This document shows, piece by piece, positions 16,560 to 24,317 of a stretch of 43,784 bases of DNA (the stretch's first letter is position 1; each line of letters opens with the position of its first letter). Source of the stretch: an uncultured Gammaproteobacteria bacterium (GTDB taxonomy: Bacteria; Pseudomonadota; Gammaproteobacteria; Enterobacterales; Succinivibrionaceae); the NCBI GenBank assembly GCA_900315395.1, contig OMZC01000045.1:1-43784 (forward strand), in the 5' to 3' direction. The position numbers were made by a program, and so were the translations under genes. The notes beneath the pieces are model-generated. The model had not been told where the DNA came from. It searched no databases and saw only the letters and a program-made list of their open reading frames with translations.

Positions 16560-16689
16560 TTTGTGTTCCTTCTAATTGCTAGTGGTACTAATAAAAAACT
16601 TGTTCTAAAAAGTAATTCAATTAACAAAGTAACTAAAACAACTTTTGCAAAAACTATTTTTAGTAATTTGCAGTTATTAGCTATTGTCC

Positions 16690-17181
16690 TTAAGATTTAT
16701 CTTTAACATCTGCCTCTTTTTTAAGCTCCGTTGTTTTAAGTTCCATAGGAGCTCTTGAGGAGAATTCTTTTTTCAAAACTAACTGTACTTTAGTTTTGCC
16801 ATAATTCTGCTCTAAATTAAGCGCAAAATTGTTTAACTTTTCAATGCTGTCAAATGAAGCTATAGCCATATAGGTATAGTCAGCGCCTAGTCTGTATAAA
16901 GAGCTTACACATAAGGTCTTTTTCATATAGGAGACAAACTCTGCTTCCTTTTGAATACCTACACAAACATATAAAACAGCTTCTACAGTAAGCGCAAAGG
17001 TACCAGGATTTATAGCTATGGTATAAGCTTCAATTACATGATTCTCTTCTAAACGTCTTAATCTTGCGGCAACTGCTGGTGCACTCATAGAAACTTTAGC
17101 ACCTAAATCTCTTAAAGAGAGACGTGAATCGTCACGCAGTGCACTCAATAGCAGTAAATCTGCAGTATCAAGACTAATCAT
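16690..17181 (-). CDS. Lrp/AsnC-family transcriptional regulator
   Basis: A 163-residue regulator. Residues 3-50 form the N-terminal winged helix-turn-helix (LDTADLLLLSALRDDSRLSL, then LGAKVSMSAPAVAARLRRLEE). Residues 65-145 follow the RAM/ligand-binding domain pattern, including VLYVCVGIQKEAEFVSYM and YRLGADYTYMAIASFDSIEKL. A charged 20-residue tail follows. The start overlaps the end of copA by 8 bases, so both are translated from one message. Lrp/AsnC proteins usually respond to amino acids; pairing with a copper pump is unusual, and the target genes are unknown. Confidence 0.85.
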   Translation of the reverse strand: MISLDTADLLLLSALRDDSRLSLRDLGAKVSMSAPAVAARLRRLEENHVIEAYTIAINPGTFALTVEAVLYVCVGIQKEAEFVSYMKKTLCVSSLYRLGADYTYMAIASFDSIEKLNNFALNLEQNYGKTKVQLVLKKEFSSRAPMELKTTELKKEADVKDKS

Positions 17182-19663
17182 GAATGATCTCCACTACCTT
17201 AAAGCCAGCATCTGCAATGGCATCTTTAATCATGTCATCAGTTACATCAGTTTTAAGAGCTAGTGTAGCTTTCTTTTGTTCTAATGATACCTGAACATCA
17301 CCATTGTCACTCAATGGAGTTAAAGCCTTCTGTACGCTCTTGACGCAATGCTGACACTGCATACCATCAATTTTAACTGTAGCAACAGCAATGCCTTCTT
17401 TTTCTAAAACCTCAAATTTAGCATTCTCAGTCTTAAGAACCTTCATGAAGCTTAATCTTAAAGCATTTAAAACCACGCAAACAGAGCTTATGCCCATAAG
17501 AGCTGAGCATAGCATTGGGTTTAGCTTTACACCTAAGCTCTCATAGAAAAGACCTGCTGCAACAGGAATGGTTAAGACGTTATAGATTAAAGCCCAGAAA
17601 AGATTCTCTTTAATGTTAAGCATGGTCTTAAATGAGATTAAGTAAGCATTAAAGACATCGGTTACCTTTTCATGTAATAAGATGACATCACAAGCAGAGA
17701 CTGCAATATCAGCAGTACCTTTAAGACCGATACCCACATCAGCCTGAGATAAAGAGATACTGTCATTAACACCATCACCTGCCATTGCTACCTTACGGCC
17801 AGTGCTCTGCATATTCTTAATGAAGGTAGCTTTCTGCTCTGGGGTAAGTTCTGAAGCATAAGAGTCAAGTTTAATGCTCTTAGCGACATCGCGTGCAGGA
17901 CCGTCACTGTCACCTGTCAGCATCAAGGTCTCTTTACCATGTGATCTTAAAGCTACCACAAGATCTTTAGCATCTTCTTTTAAGGTATCTTTTACAGTGA
18001 TATAGGCAATGATGCTCTTATCTTTTAATAAAGTTAAAACTAAAGCTCCAGAACGGGCAATAGTTTTTTTTAATTGAACACCAAAGGCGTCATCTTCAAC
18101 CCCCATGCTCTTTAGCATTCTGTCATTACCAAAAGCGTAAACGCTGTTATTTACTGTACCTTTTACGCCCTCACCTTTGATGTAGGTGTAATCAGGGATA
18201 TCTACAAGTTTTGCATTTTTAAAGCTTGTAGCTACAGAACGCGCAATAGGATGAGAGCTCTTTTTCTCAAGTGAGAGTACTACGCTTTTAATGAAATCAT
18301 CATCTAATGTCTTATCAATCTTTTCTAGAGCACTTACAGACATCTTGCCATAAGTTAAAGTACCGGTCTTATCAAAGGCAAAGACTCTTACTCTGCTTAA
18401 CTCTTCAAGTGCCTCAGGATTTTTAAAGATGATACCTTCTTTTGCAGCACGACCAGTTCCAGCTACTACAGCTACGGGAGTAGCAAGACCCAAAGCACAT
18501 GGACATGACACTACTAACACACTGATTGCAAACTGCAGTGAAAGTGATAAGGATGAGTCATGAATAAAGTACCAGGCTACAAAGGTAATAAGAGCTAAAG
18601 TTAGAATAAATGGTACAAAGTATGAAGCTACTACATCGGCAATTCTTGCAACAGGAACTTTAGTTGCAGCTGTCTTTTCTACAAGTTTTATGATCTTGCC
18701 TAAGGTAGTGTCTTCACCTGTGGTAGTAACCTCCACCTCAAGATAACCATCAGTTAAAACAATTGATGCCTTTACTACATCACCTGCTACTTTTTTAATC
18801 TCACGGCTCTCACCTGTAAGTGAGCTTTCATCAATGAAGCCTTCACCACTTACAACTACACCGTCAACACCTAATCTCTGTCCCTGCTTTACCAGTAAGA
18901 TTTGACCTTTTTTAACTTCCTGCAAAGCAACAGTCTTTTGAGTGCCGTCTTCTGCCTTAATTACAGCAGACTCTGGAATTAAGTTATATAAAGCATTGAT
19001 AGCATCGGTAGTTTTTACTTTAGCTTTCTTTTCAATATATTTACCGATGGATACAAAGCATAAGATACCGGCAGCGCCTTCAAAGTAGACAGCCTTGTCA
19101 TCCATTAACACTGCACAGGTATCAGTAAATTCGATAGTTGAAAGTACAAAAACTGAATAGATAAATGAAGCAATGGCACCTAGTGATACTAAAGTGTCCA
19201 TATTTGTAGATAAGTGCTTTAAACCTTTAAATGCATTTATAAAGTACTTTTTCTCAAGTACCATAACAAAGAAGGTAAGTACCCCCTGCACTGCTGCATT
19301 GATAAAACCGTTATGAATGATTTCAAAACCGGTCATATGCCCCATAGAAATGAGCATGATGATAAGGGTTGCTACAATTGCTAAAATCAGATTGATAAAA
19401 TCAGGATCTTTGCCCTGACTGTCTTTACCCATAGTTTTGATTGATGCTATGGTTGAATCCATAACTTTAGCGCCGTAACCAGACTCAGTTACAGCTTTAA
19501 TTACATCCTCATCTTTTAAATTGTCTGAACAGGTGACTGTCAGAATGTTCTGCATTAAATTAACATCAGCGTTTTCTACGCCAGTTGCTTTCATGGCTGC
19601 TTTTTGAACTCTAGTAGCACAAGCTGCGCAGGACATTCCCATTACTTGGTATGTTTTAATCAT
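17174..19663 (-). CDS. copA: Cu(+)-exporting P1B-type ATPase with N- and C-terminal HMA domains
   Basis: An 829-residue copper efflux pump of the inner membrane. An N-terminal HMA domain has C12 and C15 (MSCAAC). The core has the P1B-1 metal site VVSCPCALGLATPV in a membrane helix, the phosphorylation motif DKTGTLTYGKM, the SSHPIARSV histidine, and the hinge GDGVNDSISLSQADVG, which departs from the usual GDGxNDAPAL. About eight hydrophobic segments are visible. A second HMA domain with C770 and C773 (MQCQHC) lies at the extreme C-terminus, an uncommon location for CopA. AAGGA precedes the ATG. It shares a transcript with the Lrp/AsnC gene it overlaps. Copper specificity is inferred from the CPC region. 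Confidence 0.92.
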   Translation of the reverse strand: MIKTYQVMGMSCAACATRVQKAAMKATGVENADVNLMQNILTVTCSDNLKDEDVIKAVTESGYGAKVMDSTIASIKTMGKDSQGKDPDFINLILAIVATLIIMLISMGHMTGFEIIHNGFINAAVQGVLTFFVMVLEKKYFINAFKGLKHLSTNMDTLVSLGAIASFIYSVFVLSTIEFTDTCAVLMDDKAVYFEGAAGILCFVSIGKYIEKKAKVKTTDAINALYNLIPESAVIKAEDGTQKTVALQEVKKGQILLVKQGQRLGVDGVVVSGEGFIDESSLTGESREIKKVAGDVVKASIVLTDGYLEVEVTTTGEDTTLGKIIKLVEKTAATKVPVARIADVVASYFVPFILTLALITFVAWYFIHDSSLSLSLQFAISVLVVSCPCALGLATPVAVVAGTGRAAKEGIIFKNPEALEELSRVRVFAFDKTGTLTYGKMSVSALEKIDKTLDDDFIKSVVLSLEKKSSHPIARSVATSFKNAKLVDIPDYTYIKGEGVKGTVNNSVYAFGNDRMLKSMGVEDDAFGVQLKKTIARSGALVLTLLKDKSIIAYITVKDTLKEDAKDLVVALRSHGKETLMLTGDSDGPARDVAKSIKLDSYASELTPEQKATFIKNMQSTGRKVAMAGDGVNDSISLSQADVGIGLKGTADIAVSACDVILLHEKVTDVFNAYLISFKTMLNIKENLFWALIYNVLTIPVAAGLFYESLGVKLNPMLCSALMGISSVCVVLNALRLSFMKVLKTENAKFEVLEKEGIAVATVKIDGMQCQHCVKSVQKALTPLSDNGDVQVSLEQKKATLALKTDVTDDMIKDAIADAGFKVVEIIHD

Positions 19664-19720
19664 GATAGCTTTCCTTATTTAATCCTTTGATATATTACAG
19701 CATTAAGAGCTTTTTTAGGT

Positions 19721-19732
19721 ATTCTTGAGAAT
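19721..19732. promoter_or_regulatory. Short dyad upstream of copA
   Basis: ATTCTTGAGAAT is an inverted repeat (ATTCT/AGAAT) about 60 bases before copA, near a minus-strand TATAAT at 19747-19752. It does not match a CueR site well. Possible operator. Confidence 0.3.
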
Positions 19733-19801
19733 AATTTTTGTCCAAAATTATAGATTTATTTCTGCTATATAAGATTTGTTTAAAATAAGGTGAAACGATA
19801 T

Positions 19802-19841
19802 AAAAAAACCTAAGATCCTAGACAATGTAAGATCTTAGGTT
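19802..19841 (-). terminator. Terminator of the Zn/Cd-type ATPase gene
   Basis: AACCTAAGATC (19807-19817) pairs with GATCTTAGGTT (19831-19841) over 11 bp; on the minus strand the stem runs into a T tract (plus-strand A run 19802-19808). Confidence 0.85.
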
Positions 19842-19872
19842 AACGTTATATTTATCTATGTTTACTTTACGA

Positions 19873-21738
19873 CTACTTAAATCTTAAGGTTCTCATAGCA
19901 TTTAATACAGCAATGATCAGCACACCTACGTCACCGAAAATTGCCATCCAGATGTTAGCAATACCTAAGGCACCTAAAATTAAGATTAACAGCTTAATAC
20001 CCATTACTAGGTACATATTTGAGATAGCTAAATGACAGGTTCTTTTAGCTAAAGTAATGGTCTTTGGAATGGTATTAAGATCATCGTGCATGATAACTAC
20101 ATCAGCAGCTTCTACAGCACAGGCTGAACCAATATCACCCATTGCAATACCTACATCAGCACATGAGAGCACTGGAGCATCGTTTAAACCGTCACCTGTA
20201 AAGGCAGCAGGAGTATTCTCCTCTTTGAACTTGTTAAAGTTATCTAATTTGTCCTGAGGTGTTTGCTCATAGAAAACTTTATCTAATTTAAGATCTTCTG
20301 CGATATTTAAAGCTACAGCCTTTCTATCACCTGTAATCAGGCAAGTCTTAATGCCAAGCTTAGCTAAAGCACTCATCATTGATTTAGCTTCTTTCTTTAA
20401 CTCATCGAATAACTCGATGATGCCTAGAAGCTTGTCATCAGAACTTACATAGATTGCAGTTCTGCCGTTCTTGTTTACAGGAACATCACCTTTTACGTAT
20501 TCTTTTACTAAGTCAGCTTTTCCTACAGCAATCTTATGACCGTCAACAGTACCTGTAATACCTAAGCCTGCGCGCTCTTCGATATCAGTTACCTCTACAT
20601 CTTCAACCTGAAGCTCTTTAGCGTGATTTACTACAGACAGAGCTACTGGGTGAGTTGATTTTTGCTCAAGAGCCTTTGCATATGTAAAGATAGTCTTTTC
20701 ATCAGCATCAGAGAGTTTCTCAACATTTACTACTTTGAACTTACCGTAAGTTAAAGTACCGGTCTTATCAAAGGCAATTGCCTTTAACTTTGATAAGGTC
20801 TCTAAATGGATGGTGCCCTTTACAATTACACCGATCTTACTGATAGCTCCCATACCACCAAAGAATGACAGTGGTACTGAAAGAACTAGAGCACATGGGC
20901 AAGATACAACTAAGAATACTAAAGCTCTTTCAATCCAATCAGAGAAGGTTGCACTAGGAACCACTACTGGTACTAAAGCTAATAAACAAGCTGCGGTTAC
21001 CACAATAGGTGTATACCAAACAGCAAAACGTCTGATTAAGTTCTCAGGACGAGACTTATTAGCTGAAGCATCTTCAATTAAGTTTAGAAGACGTGTAATT
21101 GAAGAGTTTTTGTGTAAGGTATTAACTTTTAAAGTAATTACCTTACCCTGATTGATACAGCCTGATGGAACAGACTGACCTTTTTTGTACAGACGTGGCT
21201 CTGATTCACCTGTTAGAGCTGAAGTGTCAATAGCAGCACTCTCTTCAATTAAGGTGCCATCAATTGCTACCGCTTCACCTGCCAAAACTCTGATGATATC
21301 ACCTATCTTTACCTGTCTTGGTTTTACGATAGTCTCAGTACCGTCAGCGTTAACAAGTCTTACTTTTGATGGCTTTAGTTTTACAAGATTAGAGATCTCG
21401 GTATGAGCTCTGCCTGAAGCATATTCCTCAAAGATCTCACCTATCTTATAAAAGACCATTACAGCTAATGCTTCTGGAAGATCCTGTAATCCAAAGGCAC
21501 CGAATGTTGCAATCATCATCAAAAACTGCTCTGACATACGATGTTGCTTAAATAAGGTCTTAAATGCAGCAATGATAATGTCTGTTGCAATTAAAAGATA
21601 AGCAACCACTGCTATAACTACCTGAGCTACAAAAGGAATTGCCGCTAATGAAGAGTATTTTACAAATACAAGGTAAAGCATACAGATAGTAGCAATACCT
21701 AAAAATACTTTTTCATATTTCTCATAGAGTTCTTTCAT
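19873..21738 (-). CDS. P1B-2-type Zn/Cd/Pb ATPase lacking its own HMA domain
   Basis: A 621-residue heavy-metal efflux ATPase. It starts directly with membrane helices, without the N-terminal HMA domain found in ZntA/CadA. Motifs: TGES in the actuator domain, VVSCPCALVLSVPLSFF in the transport helix, AFDKTGTLTYGKF, THPVALSV, and GDGLNDAPVLSCADVGIAMG. The last helices have GDVGVLIIAVLNAMRTL, where the conserved Asp of zinc-type pumps sits. The pattern supports Zn(2+)/Cd(2+)/Pb(2+) export. AAGGA precedes the ATG. A free-standing 73-residue HMA protein is encoded just upstream (21897-22118), but a strong terminator separates the two. Metal specificity is inference. Confidence 0.9.
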   Translation of the reverse strand: MKELYEKYEKVFLGIATICMLYLVFVKYSSLAAIPFVAQVVIAVVAYLLIATDIIIAAFKTLFKQHRMSEQFLMMIATFGAFGLQDLPEALAVMVFYKIGEIFEEYASGRAHTEISNLVKLKPSKVRLVNADGTETIVKPRQVKIGDIIRVLAGEAVAIDGTLIEESAAIDTSALTGESEPRLYKKGQSVPSGCINQGKVITLKVNTLHKNSSITRLLNLIEDASANKSRPENLIRRFAVWYTPIVVTAACLLALVPVVVPSATFSDWIERALVFLVVSCPCALVLSVPLSFFGGMGAISKIGVIVKGTIHLETLSKLKAIAFDKTGTLTYGKFKVVNVEKLSDADEKTIFTYAKALEQKSTHPVALSVVNHAKELQVEDVEVTDIEERAGLGITGTVDGHKIAVGKADLVKEYVKGDVPVNKNGRTAIYVSSDDKLLGIIELFDELKKEAKSMMSALAKLGIKTCLITGDRKAVALNIAEDLKLDKVFYEQTPQDKLDNFNKFKEENTPAAFTGDGLNDAPVLSCADVGIAMGDIGSACAVEAADVVIMHDDLNTIPKTITLAKRTCHLAISNMYLVMGIKLLILILGALGIANIWMAIFGDVGVLIIAVLNAMRTLRFK

Positions 21739-21809
21739 AGAATATTCCTTCTTACTTGAACTTTACCCTTAACGAAACTTTTATCTGCTTTGTAATTACT
21801 AATTAACTT

Positions 21810-21837
21810 TTCTATATTTAATTATCGTTCTATATTT
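21810..21837. promoter_or_regulatory. Direct repeat upstream of the Zn/Cd ATPase
   Basis: TTCTATATTT occurs at 21810-21819 and 21828-21837, 18 bp apart, in the promoter interval of the ATPase gene. Possible regulator site; unproven. Confidence 0.3.
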
Positions 21838-21863
21838 GAGCAATCATGCAACTATTAACTTCT

Positions 21864-21892
21864 AAAAAAACGCAGTCTCCTGCGTTTTTTTT
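21864..21892. terminator. Bidirectional terminator after the small HMA gene
   Basis: CGCAG (21871-21875), TCTC, CTGCG (21880-21884), flanked by seven A and eight T, so T tracts follow on both strands. It ends the HMA transcript 5 bases past its stop and isolates or attenuates the ATPase gene downstream. Confidence 0.9.
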
Positions 21893-21896
21893 AAAG

Positions 21897-22118
21897 TTAA
21901 TCACGAAGCGAAATGCTAATACCGTCTTCAAAGCCATTAGCAACTGACTGAGCTTGCTCAACAACAGCATCTTCATCAGCATCATCATTTACATCTAATA
22001 CTAATGAGCCCATTGAAAAGTTTAAATTTGCATCATTAAAAGCATCTTTTAATAAGCCTTCTAATTTAGATGCACAATGTGGACAATCAAGACCAGAAAT
22101 ATCGCAACGTACTTTCAT
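21897..22118 (-). CDS. Free-standing heavy-metal-associated (HMA) protein
   Basis: A 73-residue ferredoxin-like HMA domain with the metal-binding motif GLDCPHCASK (C12 and C15) and an extra C5. The C-terminal half is strongly acidic (NDDADEDAVVEQ), as in Zn-type HMA domains. I chose the ATG at 22118: AGGAAG lies about 7 nt upstream and the protein then begins at the domain. A longer frame to 22184 has no support. It may be the soluble metal donor for the neighbouring ATPase, which lacks this domain; that link is inference. Confidence 0.85.
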   Translation of the reverse strand: MKVRCDISGLDCPHCASKLEGLLKDAFNDANLNFSMGSLVLDVNDDADEDAVVEQAQSVANGFEDGISISLRD

Positions 22119-22212
22119 AATATTCTTCCTAAGTAATGAAATACTAAATTTACCTTCTGATTTAATTATACGACAGTTGCGCACATATTCAACTGTTTTT
22201 TAAATTTCTTAT

Positions 22213-22257
22213 AAAAAAGCTCTAAAGAGATTTATCTTATTGATCTTTAGAGCTTTT
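22213..22257 (-). terminator. Terminator of the AAA-ATPase/nuclease gene
   Basis: AAAAGCTCTAAAGA (22215-22228) and TCTTTAGAGCTTTT (22244-22257) form a 14-bp stem with a 15-nt loop; on the minus strand six T complete the signal. Confidence 0.85.
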
Positions 22258-22323
22258 AAAAGATGCTTACAAGAAAAAACGCTATAAGCATTATGTAAGA
22301 TTTTGATTACTTTAGCTTCATTG

Positions 22324-24150
22324 CTACTTTATCTTTTTTACAGAGATAAAACAGTTCTTTCCTGCAAAGGCAATTCCATAGGCGTAGATACTTTGGATCA
22401 TGCTGTTTTGTAAGAATGGATCTGCATAGTTCTTGCTCTCTATTTGAACTATTGCATTCTTGCTCAAAGGAATTAAATCAGATCCTACTGGAGCTGCTTT
22501 TATCTCGATGATCACAGCTTCTTCTGAGAATTCACTTTTAAAAGTGATATCTGCATAGCCATCACCAGATTCATAATTTGAATGGTATTCAGATAAGAAA
22601 TCTTTAGAGCAGTTAGTAAAGACACCGTTTAAGAAACCGTGATAATAGTTTTCGTAAGGTGCTTTTGTAGCAGTGTCTCTTATAGATACGAATTTCTTTA
22701 GATAAGTACGCAGTTGAGCTTGAACAAACTTAGTATCACCAGTAAACAGGGCATTAGCTATTTTGTCAGCAAGATTATCTTTCTTTAAGAAACTGTCAAA
22801 TCTCTTTTGAATAACATCTTTAAAGCAATTTTTGATTTCTAGATTTGGAATCCTTGCAAAGACGTTATTATCTAATTGATGCTTTTTCTTCTCTTCTTTA
22901 GTCTTTTCAAAATCGATTTTTAAATAACCAAAGTTCAAGAGTAAAGTCCACTTATCATCTAAGTCTGGCTCAGACAATTTGCAGTAACCAACAAATTGAT
23001 TTAGCTCAAAGCAAATAGACTTACCATCAATTAAGTCCTGCATGTTTTGATTATCATGGTCAGTCAAATAAGCTATGTATTCAGCTGATACAGGCTCTAA
23101 AGTTTCTCCTACCCAATAGCCATCTGTTTTTACTTTTTCATTAGAACTGTTTAAGTTTCTCTTACAGTTAGCTTCTACAAATTTAATCAGGTCTAATGGA
23201 TTGAATATGTCTGAGTAACAGAACTCGTATCCACCGAAATAATCTTCGACAGTTTGACTGTAGTTTTCAAGCTCATAGTCTTTTAAAAGCTTGTGGGTCT
23301 CATCTTTGGTAAAACCAATGATGTCTGCATATCTATATAATTTGTTAAGACTTGTATTGATTTTTACGTTGTTTGCAATATCTGGAATACTGTGTTGTAC
23401 TATTGGAGAGCTACTTGTAGCAACTATATTGGAAACAATCGGAAGTTGAGTTTCAGGATCTTTATTGAAGTCTTTAAAGAAATCACATAGATGACAATAA
23501 AGCTTTACCATGTCATCATAGTAACCATGATCTAAAGCGCTGACTAAAGGTACATCATAGTCATCGATAAAAACATAAACCTGTCTTTTAAAATAAGCAT
23601 AGAGCATTGATATCAATGAACCAATAGCAGAGGTCAAATATGAGCGGTTTAAAGATTTTCTGCTTTTTAGATATGTTTCATCTGATATTTTTGAGAAGGT
23701 TTCCTTATCATTCTCGTTTAATTTAGAGCTGTCTTTTAAGAAACTGTATTCATTTACTTTTGCACATATTGTTTGAGCAAGTTTTGAATAAGCTTCATCA
23801 AAGTTCTTGCCTTTGATATCTTTAAAGGAAATGTTGATTACAGGAACTTGTCCCATAAACTCATTACAGAACTCTTTGTCTTCAAATATCTTGGTACCTT
23901 TAAACAGTTTCTCCTGAAGAGTTGTGTCACCAGGATTTTTATAGTCAATCTTAAAGAAAGCCTCAAACATAGTAAGAAGCATCGTCTTACCAAATTTATT
24001 TGGTCTTACAAGGATCAGGACTGTGACTCCATTATTATAAAATACCTGCTTTAAGCTTGGAGTCTTATCTACGTAGTAACAGTTCTTTTCTCTAACCTCT
24101 GCAAAGGTATCACCAGTTACTGGTAAGGCTAAGAATTGTTTGTTGCTCAT
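22324..24150 (-). CDS. AAA-ATPase-like protein with C-terminal PD-(D/E)XK nuclease
   Basis: A 608-residue two-domain protein. The N-terminal AAA-ATPase-like part has YYVDKT, Walker A RPNKFGKTMLL near residue 50 and a Walker B-like VFIDDYDVP near 195. The C-terminal part shows GDGYADITF followed by VIIEIKAA, a clear PD-(D/E)XK catalytic core. The start at 24150 is preferred because AGGG lies 7 nt upstream and homologues open this way; the frame extends to 24246 without support. Such genes are abundant in gut anaerobes, usually of unknown function and sometimes linked to mobile or defence DNA. It interrupts the metal-transport block between the HMA gene and feoB. Confidence 0.85.
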   Translation of the reverse strand: MSNKQFLALPVTGDTFAEVREKNCYYVDKTPSLKQVFYNNGVTVLILVRPNKFGKTMLLTMFEAFFKIDYKNPGDTTLQEKLFKGTKIFEDKEFCNEFMGQVPVINISFKDIKGKNFDEAYSKLAQTICAKVNEYSFLKDSSKLNENDKETFSKISDETYLKSRKSLNRSYLTSAIGSLISMLYAYFKRQVYVFIDDYDVPLVSALDHGYYDDMVKLYCHLCDFFKDFNKDPETQLPIVSNIVATSSSPIVQHSIPDIANNVKINTSLNKLYRYADIIGFTKDETHKLLKDYELENYSQTVEDYFGGYEFCYSDIFNPLDLIKFVEANCKRNLNSSNEKVKTDGYWVGETLEPVSAEYIAYLTDHDNQNMQDLIDGKSICFELNQFVGYCKLSEPDLDDKWTLLLNFGYLKIDFEKTKEEKKKHQLDNNVFARIPNLEIKNCFKDVIQKRFDSFLKKDNLADKIANALFTGDTKFVQAQLRTYLKKFVSIRDTATKAPYENYYHGFLNGVFTNCSKDFLSEYHSNYESGDGYADITFKSEFSEEAVIIEIKAAPVGSDLIPLSKNAIVQIESKNYADPFLQNSMIQSIYAYGIAFAGKNCFISVKKIK

Positions 24151-24244
24151 TTTTTGCCCTGACTTTAAAAAAGATCTTTTTGCTCTCATCTGATGAGTAT
24201 AACTTATTAGCATTTTATATGGTGACAAAAAGTGCCACAAATGC

Positions 24245-24277
24245 AAAAAAGCGCTAAGTTTTTAGGGCTTAGCGCTT
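24245..24277 (-). terminator. Terminator of feoAB
   Basis: AAGCGCTAAG (24249-24258) and CTTAGCGCTT (24268-24277) form a 10-bp stem with a 9-nt loop; six T follow on the minus strand. Confidence 0.88.
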
Positions 24278-24317
24278 GTCTTTTTTAGAGATTATCTTTT
24301 CTTTTAAATCGTCTTAA

